A stretch of DNA of 64,000 bases from Rhizobium tropici CIAT 899 (GCF_000330885.1 NC_020059.1:3773061-3837060), one strand, 5' to 3'; counted from the stretch's first letter, positions 18,559-26,410 are shown. Made by a program: numbers and translations. Notes: generated from the letters alone by a model not told the origin.

Positions 18559-19378
18559 TCCACTCCAGGGTTATGGAAAGGGGCGCCGGGTTTCGGCTCT
18601 TTTCCAAGGTCAGACGAAAAGCCGGGTGACCGATGCTGCCGCCAAGCACCGATCCATCCGGCAGCGGCCGCGCCTGCGCCGGCGCGGGTTCGACGGAAAA
18701 GCGGAAGAGGGCGCTGCTTGCTTCCTCCTCGCCTCCCTGTCGCAACAGAAACAAGGGCCGGCCCGCCGCCTTGGCCCTCAGCGCCAGCCGCCGGCTCTCG
18801 GTCAGACCGAAACGGGCGGGATTGCCGCGCACTTCCAGAATGACGACGGCAAAGGCAGCACTGCCAAGGGCTGCTTCCGCCACCCAGAGCGCATCGTCGA
18901 GCTTGCGCGGCGACGCCTGCAGGAGAGCCTGAGGCTCCAGCCCGAAATCGCCGATGCCGACGGCATAGGGCAGGCCTGCCTCCATCGTTGCCACCGTATC
19001 GCCGATCCATAGGACCGGAGACCTGGCCGCGGTCTTATCCGATGCTCGCGCATGCAGTCTCGCCGCAAGCGCAAGGGCAAAGCCGCTGGCCGCCCCGGCA
19101 TCGCGCAGGCCGAGCGAGCGGATTTCCGTCAGCGCATCGAGCGGCAAACCGCCTTGCAGAGCCGCATCGAGCTCATCGACGCCGATCGGAAGGAGCGACT
19201 GTTCAAGCGTGGACTCAGTAGGCAGGGATTTCGCAATACCCATCACCTCTCTCACCGGCTTGTCTGCCAAAGCCTCATGCGCCGAGGCTGCCAGTGCCGG
19301 GATCGGCCTGCCTTCCAGTCGGGCAATGGTTTCACGCAGGGCAAAAAGCGTTTCCCGCGCCACGGCAGCCTCGGCCAT
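18398..19378 (-). CDS. imuA: ImuA, RecA-like mutagenesis protein
   Basis: ImuA is a RecA/SulA-like partner of ImuB and DnaE2 in SOS mutagenesis. The protein (326 residues from ATG 19378, GGAG eight bases upstream) shows ALRETIARLEGRPIPAL, LPIGVDELDAALQGGLPLDALTEI and LALRAKAAGRPLFLLRQGG, the conserved ImuA regions. It is first in imuA-imuB-dnaE2 and is preceded by a perfect LexA box. Its last 50 or so codons overlap imuB in a different frame. Confidence 0.9.
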   Translation of the reverse strand: MAEAAVARETLFALRETIARLEGRPIPALAASAHEALADKPVREVMGIAKSLPTESTLEQSLLPIGVDELDAALQGGLPLDALTEIRSLGLRDAGAASGFALALAARLHARASDKTAARSPVLWIGDTVATMEAGLPYAVGIGDFGLEPQALLQASPRKLDDALWVAEAALGSAAFAVVILEVRGNPARFGLTESRRLALRAKAAGRPLFLLRQGGEEEASSALFRFSVEPAPAQARPLPDGSVLGGSIGHPAFRLTLEKSRNPAPLSITLEWNAHDRRFAPVSDVQYPAFPGEHAAHSGADLPASADRPDRAQALGSILAFDRQA

Positions 19379-19401
19379 GACGTTCACTCCAGATCAATAA
19401 T

Positions 19402-19416
19402 GTTCCTGTTATGTTC
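19402..19416 (-). promoter_or_regulatory. LexA (SOS) box of imuA-imuB-dnaE2
   Basis: The sequence is GTTC (19402-19405), seven bases, GTTC (19413-19416): exactly the direct-repeat LexA operator GTTC-N7-GTTC of alphaproteobacteria. It lies 23 bases before the imuA ATG, so the mutagenesis operon should be induced by DNA damage. Confidence 0.85.
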
Positions 19417-19506
19417 TTATGGATTCCAGAGCTTGGAGAAAGAGTCAACACCATTTCATAAGAAAATATTCCTGTGAACCAAGCCAGATGATTTCGGTCT
19501 GTCGCC

Positions 19507-19592
19507 CGAAAATCCGAATCCGCTCTAGAATCAAAAAAGTAGAGCATGATGTCGATCGAAAACCGCTCAAACACTTTTCGGTATCACGCTCT
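19507..19592 (-). repeat. Rhizobial intergenic palindromic repeat, family 2, copy E
   Basis: Read on the minus strand it starts AGAGCGTGATACCGAAAAGT, continues CGGTTTTCG...ACATCATGCTCT, then CTTTTTTGATTCTAGAGCGG. It aligns over its whole length with 36171-36252. It sits between the divergent SOS operon and the metalloprotease gene. Confidence 0.75.
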
Positions 19593-19652
19593 ATTCCGCT
19601 CTCGTAAAAGCAGCGCAAAGTCTCTATATGACCAGCCAAGGAAGGAATATTC

Positions 19653-20090
19653 ATGGCTCGCGTTGACCAGAGCGAAGATTGGCGGGATCGCCATTCTCCC
19701 TCCATCAGCACATTTGAATCCCTGGCAATGGAGGCTTACAGCCACTTGCCGGAAGAATTCCGCTCGCTCACCGGCAACCTCGTCATTCTCATCGAGGATT
19801 TCCCGGATGACGAAGTGTTCGAGGATATGGCGCTGGAAACACCCTTCGACCTGCTCGGCCTTTTCGAAGGTCGCGGCATCTCGGAGCGCTTTACCGCCCA
19901 GACGGGAGACATGCCCAACAAGATCCGCCTTTATCGCCGGCCGATCATCGACTATTGGGCCGAGAACGACGAAACCCTCGGCGACATCATCACCCATGTT
20001 CTGATCCACGAGATCGGCCACCATTTCGGCCTGAGCGACGAGGATATGGAGCGCATCGAGGAAAGCGCCGAAGAAGCGACGGATCGGTAA
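19653..20090 (+). CDS. Zincin-like metallopeptidase family protein (DUF1025 type)
   Basis: The 145-residue protein contains the zinc motif HEIGHHFGLSD near the C-terminus (HExxH plus a following Gly/Asp pattern) and an N-terminal region FESLAMEAYSHLPEEFRSL typical of small minigluzincin-like proteins formerly called DUF1025. It is probably a cytoplasmic metallopeptidase of unknown substrate. ATG 19653 has AAGGAA upstream. It stands alone after the imu promoter region. Confidence 0.87.
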   Translation: MARVDQSEDWRDRHSPSISTFESLAMEAYSHLPEEFRSLTGNLVILIEDFPDDEVFEDMALETPFDLLGLFEGRGISERFTAQTGDMPNKIRLYRRPIIDYWAENDETLGDIITHVLIHEIGHHFGLSDEDMERIEESAEEATDR

Positions 20091-20158
20091 TATCTTTCGT
20101 CAATAAAGTCTACTATTATCCAATGTATTATAGGCTCACTCGCAACGGATAGGATAAA

Positions 20159-20455
20159 GTGACTTTAAGGATAAGCCTATTATTTAGCGCTTCATTCCTT
20201 CTCCTATTGATAATAGGAGATTACTTTAAGATTGGCGCACCGGATTTTAATGAAAATCCTGTCACAAACTTCGCCAAACTCATATATTTTATTGGCATCT
20301 TCAGCTCCTTCACCTTTGGCTTAGGGAGCAGCATTCTGAGCATGTCCTTACGCTCATCCCTTAGAAAGGGCGAGGACATCACGTATGTAAAAGAAAATCC
20401 GATAATCTGGCTTTTGACATGGCGTGAAGTAAAAGACGAGATCAAACGCATTTAG
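20159..20455 (+). CDS. Hypothetical small membrane protein, AT-rich
   Basis: I do not recognise this 98-residue product. It starts with GTG at 20159 behind AGGATAAA. Two hydrophobic segments are visible (about residues 4-21, ISLLFSASFLLLLIIGDY, and 41-64, LIYFIGIFSSFTFGLGSS), followed by a polar C-terminus (ENPIIWLLTWREVKDEIKRI). The DNA from about 20090 to 20455 is clearly richer in A and T than its neighbours and uses codons such as ATA and TTA that are rare around it, which suggests recent acquisition. It could be a spurious frame, but the membrane topology is coherent. Confidence 0.5.
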   Translation: MTLRISLLFSASFLLLLIIGDYFKIGAPDFNENPVTNFAKLIYFIGIFSSFTFGLGSSILSMSLRSSLRKGEDITYVKENPIIWLLTWREVKDEIKRI

Positions 20456-20513
20456 GGCGATTTAGGCTCCAATGGCAGCCATGCTCGTTGAAGCCCGTTC
20501 GCTCATCAACTTA

Positions 20514-20720
20514 TTACTGCTCCGAAAGCTTCATCTCCGGATCGTAATCCTTGCCGGCAACTTCCTTGACGACGGCCTGGCCGCACTCCATACGCCCGCT
20601 TGCAGAATTGAACCCATAGGTCGGCGAGCCGTATAGCTCCCAGCCCTTGTTCAGCGCTGCACTGACCTTGTGGCAGAAGGAAGCGTCATCGGGACCGGTG
20701 AGGAAGCGGTAGAGTTTCAT
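20514..20720 (-). CDS. DUF1737 family protein
   Basis: The 68-residue protein reads MKLYRFLTGPDDASFCHKVSAALNKGWELYGSPTYGFNSA, which is the DUF1737 core found in many proteobacteria. The function is unknown. An ATG at 20720 is chosen. It is convergent with the AT-rich orphan and just downstream of the CitE-like gene (38 bp), perhaps in one transcript. Confidence 0.82.
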   Translation of the reverse strand: MKLYRFLTGPDDASFCHKVSAALNKGWELYGSPTYGFNSASGRMECGQAVVKEVAGKDYDPEMKLSEQ

Positions 20721-20757
20721 CAAGGCATCTTTCGTATTTGGCCGGGCAATTCGAAGG

Positions 20758-21702
20758 TCAGACCTCAGTGCGGGGCGCCGCTGCCATGTCCGAGGAGCGC
20801 TGCGCGATCAGACGAGCTTTATGGACGAGTCTCTCCGCCTGGACAAGGTGCAGCCGCTCCACCATCCGCCCGCCAAGGTTCACGACATTGAGAGTGGCGA
20901 CATCCGGTGCGGCGAAGGCGGCGATAATGGCTTGGGCCTCGGCGATGGCAGCCTCAGCCGGGCCGAAATGCCGGTTGGCTGCCTCGATCTGGCTCGGATG
21001 GATCAGCATCTTGCCGGCAAAGCCCATAGCAATCCCTTGGCCGCATTCTGCCTCGAATTCTTCGGCATTCCTGAAATCGTTGAAGACACTGTCGATCGCC
21101 TCAAGGCCGTAAGCGCTGACGGCCAATATCACCTGCATCAGCCAGGGCACGAGATAGGGGCGACCGGGCTGTGGCAGGACGCCCGTTTCCTTCCTGAGGT
21201 CGTTGAGACCGACGACGAAACAATCGAGCCGACTTCCTGCCGTGCGCCCGGCCTCGGCGATCGCGGCCGCATTCAGGATGCCGCGCGGCGTCTCGATCAT
21301 GGCCCAGATACGCAAGTCTTCCGGTGCATCGGCTTCCGCAAGCCGGTCACTGACATCGCTTACGTCCTGCGGCTCGTCCACCTTCGGCAGCAACACCGCA
21401 TCCGGCTCCAGCTCCGTAACCAGCGCCAGGTCATCGGCACCGAAATTGGAGGAGAGCGCATTGATGCGGATGATCCGCTCCTTGCCCGGCAGCGGCGAGG
21501 CCGAAAAGAAGGCCCGCAGATTCTCCCGCGCCTCGGCCTTTTTCTCCGGCGAAACCGAATCCTCGAGATCGAAGATGACGGCGTCGCATTCGAGGCTCGA
21601 AAGCTTGTCCAGCGCGCGTCGGTTGATAGCGGGAACGCTCAACACCGACCGGCGCAGACAGACGGGACGGGACGAGGGGCTTTGGCTCGCAGATTGGCTC
21701 AT
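20758..21702 (-). CDS. CitE/HpcH-type CoA ester lyase family protein
   Basis: The 314-residue protein belongs to the HpcH/HpaI aldolase - citrate lyase beta family: RRSVLSVPAINRRALDKL, CDAVIFDLEDSVSPEKKAEARENL, ELEPDAVLLPKVDEP, MIETPRGILNAAAIA, and GKMLIHPSQIEAAN. Family members cleave malyl-CoA, methylmalyl-CoA or related esters with Mg2+ held by the conserved Glu/Asp. The exact substrate cannot be told from sequence. No acyl-carrier or transferase subunits of citrate lyase are nearby, so a stand-alone lyase or thioesterase is more likely. Confidence 0.87.
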   Translation of the reverse strand: MSQSASQSPSSRPVCLRRSVLSVPAINRRALDKLSSLECDAVIFDLEDSVSPEKKAEARENLRAFFSASPLPGKERIIRINALSSNFGADDLALVTELEPDAVLLPKVDEPQDVSDVSDRLAEADAPEDLRIWAMIETPRGILNAAAIAEAGRTAGSRLDCFVVGLNDLRKETGVLPQPGRPYLVPWLMQVILAVSAYGLEAIDSVFNDFRNAEEFEAECGQGIAMGFAGKMLIHPSQIEAANRHFGPAEAAIAEAQAIIAAFAAPDVATLNVVNLGGRMVERLHLVQAERLVHKARLIAQRSSDMAAAPRTEV

Positions 21703-21813
21703 TGTGCCGTTTTGCCGCGCTTTTAATCGGCAGGCAAGTCAACAAAAAGCCATGCTCCTCTTGCAGATGACAGTGATGAGGGCCACATTGCTTGATGTAG
21801 AGAGGTCTTGACC

Positions 21814-22050
21814 ATGCAGAATATCCGTTCCCTGTTCATCGCGCTTGCCGGTATCACCGTGTTTGCGGCCATGGCGCTGTTTACCGTTTCGGTCACGCTC
21901 GCCGTCGGCGCTATCCTCACCGTGCTGATGGCAGCCCGCGCGATTTCGCTGCGCATGAAACCGGCCCCGGTGCACGCCAAGGCGAAGACGAACGGCCAGC
22001 GTGAAATGCGCATCTGGAACGACGGTCGCGGCACCATCATCGATCTCTAG
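21814..22050 (+). CDS. Small conserved membrane protein
   Basis: The 78-residue product starts MQNIRSLFIALAGITVFAAM; residues 6-45 are hydrophobic and form one or two membrane segments, followed by a basic linker and the ending REMRIWNDGRGTIIDL. I believe similar proteins occur in other rhizobia but know no function. ATG 21814 is used; an in-frame TTG lies at 21808. It is a single gene between the divergent CitE-like gene and leuD. Confidence 0.72.
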   Translation: MQNIRSLFIALAGITVFAAMALFTVSVTLAVGAILTVLMAARAISLRMKPAPVHAKAKTNGQREMRIWNDGRGTIIDL

Positions 22051-22224
22051 GATTGAAAGCGGGCAGGGCGGTCTATCCGCCGGCCGATATGCCCGATTCA
22101 GGCCATGCCCTGAAGGGCAGGGCGCTGCATTTTAGGGCATTTCCAAGATTCTCCTTCATTTCGGGCCGGATTTGCTCTATTGGCAGGATAATTCGTGCTT
22201 AGACGAGAATGAAGGCAGGACCCT

Positions 22225-22833
22225 ATGGACAAGTTCGTGAAGTTGACCGGTGTCGCAGCACCCCTCCCGGTCGTCAATGTCGATACCGACATGATCATCC
22301 CGAAGGATTATCTGAAGACCATCAAGCGCACGGGTCTCGGCAAGGGGCTCTTCGCTGAAGCCCGCTACAATGAAGACGGTTCTCCGAACCCGGATTTCGT
22401 GCTCAACAAGCCGGCCTATCAGAACGCCAAGATCCTCGTCGCCGGCGACAATTTCGGCTGCGGCTCCTCGCGTGAGCATGCTCCCTGGGCGCTTCTCGAT
22501 TTCGGCATCCGCTGCGTCATTTCGACCAGCTTCGCTGACATCTTCTACAACAACTGCTTCAAGAACGGCATTCTGCCGATCAAGGTCAGCCAGGAAGAGC
22601 TCGACAAGCTGATGGACGACGCCTCGCGCGGCTCCAACGCCATTCTGACGGTCGATCTCGAAAACCTCGAGATCACCGGCCCTGACGGCGGCTCGCTGAA
22701 GTTCGAACTCGACGAGTTCAAGCGCCACTGCCTGCTGAACGGCCTCGACGATATCGGCTTGACGCTGGAAAAATCCTCCGCGATCAGCGATTTCGAAAAG
22801 ACGAACGCTGCATCGCGCCCCTGGGCTGCCTGA
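22225..22833 (+). CDS. leuD: 3-isopropylmalate dehydratase small subunit
   Basis: LeuD forms with LeuC the isomerase that converts 2- to 3-isopropylmalate in leucine synthesis. The 202-residue protein has the swivel-domain hallmarks [16 protein letters not shown] and [14 protein letters not shown]. The length is standard. leuC is not in the window. leuB lies 2.4 kb downstream, separated by an insertion sequence and a TIM-barrel gene. A good terminator follows. Confidence 0.95.
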   Translation: MDKFVKLTGVAAPLPVVNVDTDMIIPKDYLKTIKRTGLGKGLFAEARYNEDGSPNPDFVLNKPAYQNAKILVAGDNFGCGSSREHAPWALLDFGIRCVISTSFADIFYNNCFKNGILPIKVSQEELDKLMDDASRGSNAILTVDLENLEITGPDGGSLKFELDEFKRHCLLNGLDDIGLTLEKSSAISDFEKTNAASRPWAA

Positions 22834-22861
22834 TCGGTCTTCCATTATCGCGTGTTTCGAA

Positions 22862-22886
22862 GCCGGGCCTTGCGCCCGGCTTTTTT
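22862..22886 (+). terminator. Rho-independent terminator of leuD
   Basis: GCCGGGC (22862-22868), loop CTTGC, GCCCGGC (22874-22880), then six T. It starts 28 bases after the leuD stop. Confidence 0.9.
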
Positions 22887-22913
22887 ATGCCGGGCATATT
22901 AGACTCCCTCTCC

Positions 22914-22923
22914 CCGCCTGCGG
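22914..22923. repeat. Left 10-bp target duplication of the IS
   Basis: CCGCCTGCGG directly precedes the left IS end and is repeated exactly at 24087-24096. Confidence 0.85.
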
Positions 22924-22928
22924 CAGGG

Positions 22929-23999
22929 CTATCGCATATGGGCGATGGCGGCGATGAGGTAGTCGTCATTCCATGCACATTTGCGGATGCGGTGGCTGAT
23001 GGGAACTTTGTCGTTATCCGCGTGTTGGAGGATGTTCCTGGCGATGCGATTGACCAGCGCGATGTTGGCGGGAGCGTTGTCTTTTCGGGCTCGGTTCTGA
23101 TCCTCGCCCAAATGTACGTCGAGCATCCAATGCAGGCCATTTTCGATCTGCCAGTGAGCCCTGGTGAGCTCGAGGGCCTGATGAGGCGACAGCATTGTGG
23201 AGGCCATGAACAGGCGTGTTTTGGGCTTGGCGTCATCGCGCTTGCTGGTGATACGGATGAAGGCTTTGTGGCCATCCATCAGGGCTTCGTCCGCGGCCAT
23301 AACTTCGGCCTGGCGCCATTCATGGCGGCCATGGCTGGTCTCTTTGCATTCGGCGCTGACAGGTGCCGTGGCGGCCAACAATTGCTTGGCGCGCCGATGC
23401 CAGGCATGGCGATTTCCCTTGAGGGCAAGAAGATAGTTGCCGCCCCGACTGGTAATTGCTGTTGCCATGCGGGTGTGGCAGTGAAGTGCATCGGCTGTGA
23501 TCAATCTATCAGTCAGATCAATCAGTTCGATCACTTTGAGAGCGGTCGTGATCTCGTTGTCATCGGCCTTGGGTGTGGCGGCGGCCAGACAGAGCCGAGT
23601 GCCGGAGGCAAACGCCGACACCGTCAGCGGCGGAGCATTGGCAAGCCCGGTCTCATAGGCGCGCCGCAAAGCTTTGCCGTCAAGCGCCACCACCTCCTGG
23701 ACGCCCTGGCGGGCTTGCGAGAAGCCTGCGGCAAAGGCGGCAAAGGCGCGCCCGAAGGCGTCGGGATCGAGGAGCCGCAACAGCCGCGAGAAGGTATCGT
23801 GGCTGGGTGCCACATCGTAGTCGATCAGCCGGGACAGCACCTGCCTGCGCTCCTGCGCGAAAAGCGCGAACTCGGTTGCCGAATTGGCACCACACAGGCT
23901 CGCGGCGATCATCATCACGATCAGATCGCCGAGCCGATGGCAGGCATTGGCCGCACGGGGATCTGGCACCGCACCGAAATATCCTTCAAGGCACGACAT
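22929..23999 (-). CDS. ISAs1 family transposase
   Basis: The 356-residue DDE transposase has an N-terminal DUF-type helical region (GYFGAVPDPRAANACHRLGDLIVMMIAASLCG), catalytic-type blocks VVALDGKALRRA, LITADALHCH, and HWQIENGLHWMLDVHLGEDQNR with the glutamate. The ATG at 23999 (MSCLEGYFG) is preceded by GGAAGG at good spacing; a GTG at 24026 would add nine residues. The stop codon comes right after the five terminal bases of the left end, so the inverted repeat also codes the protein's C-terminus. Confidence 0.93.
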   Translation of the reverse strand: MSCLEGYFGAVPDPRAANACHRLGDLIVMMIAASLCGANSATEFALFAQERRQVLSRLIDYDVAPSHDTFSRLLRLLDPDAFGRAFAAFAAGFSQARQGVQEVVALDGKALRRAYETGLANAPPLTVSAFASGTRLCLAAATPKADDNEITTALKVIELIDLTDRLITADALHCHTRMATAITSRGGNYLLALKGNRHAWHRRAKQLLAATAPVSAECKETSHGRHEWRQAEVMAADEALMDGHKAFIRITSKRDDAKPKTRLFMASTMLSPHQALELTRAHWQIENGLHWMLDVHLGEDQNRARKDNAPANIALVNRIARNILQHADNDKVPISHRIRKCAWNDDYLIAAIAHMR

Positions 24000-24025
24000 G
24001 GCAGTTTCCTTCCGAAAAACTGCCA
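23999..24025 (-). promoter_or_regulatory. Hairpin over the transposase ribosome site
   Basis: TGGCAGTTT and AAACTGCCA form a perfect 9-bp stem with a 9-nt loop. On the mRNA the GGAAGG ribosome site lies in the loop and the A of the ATG is the last paired base, so the hairpin could limit translation of the transposase, as in other insertion sequences. Confidence 0.5.
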
Positions 24026-24086
24026 CCTCAAAGAATCCCTTTCACCACACTTCGCAACTCAAAAATCGCCATATGCGATTCCCCTG

Positions 24087-24096
24087 CCGCCTGCGG
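24087..24096. repeat. Right 10-bp target duplication of the IS
   Basis: CCGCCTGCGG, identical to 22914-22923. Confidence 0.85.
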
Positions 24097-24284
24097 GGAG
24101 AGGGAACTATCCCGCAATATCACAGCCCAGGATCGGAGACCGCAAATCCCACGAAAACTGCTTGGACGCCGTCTTTCCCGGCCGCTGTAATATGATCGAC
24201 AAGAAGGAGGTCCATACAGACCGCCGAGATCCTTCGGGCCGTCTCTCCCACCCTTTAATTTTCTCCATGCAATGGAGCCCCTTC

Positions 24285-25103
24285 ATGACCTCCCTTCCCA
24301 TTGTCGGCGCCGCCATGACGCTCGACGACGTCGAAATCCATCGTAACTGGTTGCTCGAAAAGCCGCGCGATCTGGAGCTGCAGAGCTTTGTCGAAGCCGA
24401 AATCCTCAACGGTGATTGGCAGCCGCTTGCTGAGCGTGCCCGCAAGCTGCTCGACGGCCATCAGGGCCGGCTTGGCATCCATGGCCCGTTCTGGGGCTTT
24501 GTCATCGCTTCACAGGACCCGGACGTTCGCGCCGTCGTCTCCAAGCGCCTGATGCAGGCGCTCGACGTCTGCGCCAAGATCGGCGCCACGCAGATGGTCA
24601 TCCATAGCCCCTATACGTCGTGGTCCTACAACAACCTCGACAACAACAAGGGCGAGCGCGAAAAGATCATCGAATACACGCATCTGACGCTGAAAGAAGC
24701 CGTCAAGCGCGCCGAAGACATCGGGCTCACCATGGTCATCGAGAACATCGAGGACAAGGATCCCCATATCCGCGTCGGCCTCGCCGACAGCTTCAATTCG
24801 CCCGCCGTCGCCGTTTCGATCGACACCGGTCATGCCCATTACGCCCATGGCTATACGGACGCTCCTCCTGTTGACTACTACGTCCATGCCGCCGGCAACC
24901 GCCTGCAGCATGTCCACCTGCAGGACGCCGACGGCTATGCCGACCGCCACTGGAGCCTCGGCGAAGGCAACATCCACTGGCGCGCCGTCTTTGCCGCCCT
25001 TGCCAAGCTCAACAGCAATCCGCGTCTGATCATCGAGATCAAGGACAAGTCGAAGATCCCGGCATCATCAGCCTATCTCGCTTCGCTCGGGCTGGCTGAG
25101 TAA
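24285..25103 (+). CDS. Sugar phosphate isomerase/epimerase-like TIM barrel protein
   Basis: The 272-residue protein belongs to the xylose isomerase-like TIM barrel family: LGIHGPFWGFVIAS, TQMVIHSPYTSW, LTMVIENIEDKDPHIRVG, VSIDTGHAHYAHG, LQHVHLQDADGYADRHWSLGEG and LIIEIKD supply the metal-binding Glu, His and Asp residues on successive strands. The substrate is unknown. TGGAG at 24272-24276 favours ATG 24285; the frame is open far upstream through the IS, which is coincidental. It may originally have been linked with leuD and leuB. Confidence 0.85.
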   Translation: MTSLPIVGAAMTLDDVEIHRNWLLEKPRDLELQSFVEAEILNGDWQPLAERARKLLDGHQGRLGIHGPFWGFVIASQDPDVRAVVSKRLMQALDVCAKIGATQMVIHSPYTSWSYNNLDNNKGEREKIIEYTHLTLKEAVKRAEDIGLTMVIENIEDKDPHIRVGLADSFNSPAVAVSIDTGHAHYAHGYTDAPPVDYYVHAAGNRLQHVHLQDADGYADRHWSLGEGNIHWRAVFAALAKLNSNPRLIIEIKDKSKIPASSAYLASLGLAE

Positions 25104-25118
25104 GGGTAAGCACGCAAA

Positions 25119-25147
25119 CCACCCGCCCTCGTGGTTCAAGGGCGGGT
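25119..25147 (+). repeat. Intergenic hairpin sharing 19 bp with 42393-42411
   Basis: ACCCGCCCT (25121-25129) pairs with AGGGCGGGT (25139-25147). The stretch CCACCCGCCCTCGTGGTTC (25119-25137) recurs exactly at 42393-42411. There is no T-run, so it is better seen as a dispersed palindromic element than as a terminator. Confidence 0.6.
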
Positions 25148-25258
25148 GCCTGGTCTCAAAAGCCCGAAAACCGTACCGTTTCGGCCTCTTCCTCGCTTGA
25201 AAAGCCGCATTTGGAAGTCTAAAAACCCCGCAACTTTTTCTTTCGCGGAGGCTTCCTC

Positions 25259-26371
25259 ATGACAGTTCGCAATCTTTTCCTCCTGCCGGGCGACGGCATC
25301 GGCCCCGAAGCCATGGGTGAAGTTCGCAAGATCATCGCCTACATGAACGAGGCCAAGAACGCCGGCTTCGTCACCGATGAGGGCCTTGTCGGCGGCAGCG
25401 CCTATGATGCGCATGGCGCGGCGATCTCCGATGCCGATATGGCAAAGGCAATGGCGGCTGACGCCGTGCTCTTCGGCGCTGTTGGCGGCCCGAAGTGGGA
25501 CAGCGTTCCCTATGAAGTACGTCCGGAAGCCGGCCTGCTGCGCCTGCGCAAGGATCTGCAGTTGTTCGCCAACCTGCGTCCGGCCATCTGCTATCCGGCG
25601 CTGGCATCGGCCTCTTCGCTGAAGCCGGAGCTGGTCGACGGCCTCGATATCCTCATCATCCGCGAACTCACCGGCGGCGTCTATTTCGGCGAGCCGAAGG
25701 AAATCATCGACCTCGGCAACGGCCAGAAGCGCGGCATCGACACCCAGGTCTACGACACCTACGAGATCGAACGCATTGCCGGCGTCGCTTTTGAGCTGGC
25801 ACGCACCCGCAACAACCGCGTCTGCTCGATGGAAAAGCGCAACGTCATGAAGTCTGGCGTGCTCTGGAACCAGGTCGTCACCGCGACGCATAAGGAAAAA
25901 TATTCCGACGTGCAGCTCGAGCATATGCTGGCCGATGCCGGCGGCATGCAGCTCGTGCGCCAGCCGAAGCAGTTCGACGTCATCGTCACCGACAACCTGT
26001 TCGGTGATATGCTCTCCGACGTCGCCGCCATGCTGACCGGTTCGCTCGGCATGCTGCCGTCGGCTTCGCTCGGCGCGCCCGATGCCAAGACCGGCAAGCG
26101 CAAGGCGCTCTACGAACCCGTGCACGGCTCGGCCCCCGATATCGCCGGCAAGGGCATTGCCAACCCGATCGCCATGATCGCCTCCTTCGCCATGTGCCTG
26201 CGCTACTCCTTCGGCCTGGTTACCGAAGCCGATGCGCTGGAAAAGGCGATCGCCAACGTGCTCGACAGCGGCATCCGCACCGGCGACATCATGTCGCCCG
26301 GCAGCCGCCAGGTCGGCACCACCGAAATGGGCGATGCCATCCTGGCCGAATTCAAGGCCCTCTCGGCATAA
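25259..26371 (+). CDS. leuB: 3-isopropylmalate dehydrogenase
   Basis: LeuB oxidises and decarboxylates 3-isopropylmalate to 2-oxoisocaproate with NAD in leucine synthesis. The 370 residues are standard length: [34 protein letters not shown]-equivalent [33 protein letters not shown], and the cofactor loop [19 protein letters not shown] with [18 protein letters not shown] precedes ATG 25259. A strong terminator follows. Confidence 0.96.
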   Translation: MTVRNLFLLPGDGIGPEAMGEVRKIIAYMNEAKNAGFVTDEGLVGGSAYDAHGAAISDADMAKAMAADAVLFGAVGGPKWDSVPYEVRPEAGLLRLRKDLQLFANLRPAICYPALASASSLKPELVDGLDILIIRELTGGVYFGEPKEIIDLGNGQKRGIDTQVYDTYEIERIAGVAFELARTRNNRVCSMEKRNVMKSGVLWNQVVTATHKEKYSDVQLEHMLADAGGMQLVRQPKQFDVIVTDNLFGDMLSDVAAMLTGSLGMLPSASLGAPDAKTGKRKALYEPVHGSAPDIAGKGIANPIAMIASFAMCLRYSFGLVTEADALEKAIANVLDSGIRTGDIMSPGSRQVGTTEMGDAILAEFKALSA

Positions 26372-26394
26372 TCTCCGGCATAAGTCGCCTGATA

Positions 26395-26410
26395 TATTTC
26401 ACGTGAAACA
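26395..26410. promoter_or_regulatory. Distal parS site (15 of 16)
   Basis: TATTTCACGTGAAACA differs at one base from the parS consensus TGTTTCACGTGAAACA. It lies between the leuB stop and its terminator, about 31 kb from the parAB genes, and is probably an outlying ParB-loading site. Confidence 0.65.

Larger units (their letters stand above)
22924..24086 (-). mobile_element. ISAs1-family insertion sequence, complete
   Basis: The element is 1163 bp. Its ends read CAGGGCTATCGCATATGG (left) and, inverted on the right, CAGGGGAATCGCATATGG: 16 of 18 match. Both are flanked by CCGCCTGCGG, a perfect 10-bp target duplication of the size usual for ISAs1. It carries one intact transposase gene on the minus strand that fills nearly all of the element. 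Removing the IS and one duplication restores a perfect 13-bp-arm palindrome (TCCCTCTCCCCGC-CT-GCGGGGAGAGGGA), so it jumped into an intergenic hairpin between leuD and a TIM-barrel gene. Intact ends and frame suggest a recent insertion. Confidence 0.92.

Noticed and set aside
22887..25103. A 738-codon plus-strand frame running through the insertion sequence into the TIM-barrel gene
   Set aside because: Its first half is the antisense of the transposase and has no protein character; only the part from 24285 has a ribosome site and a family match.
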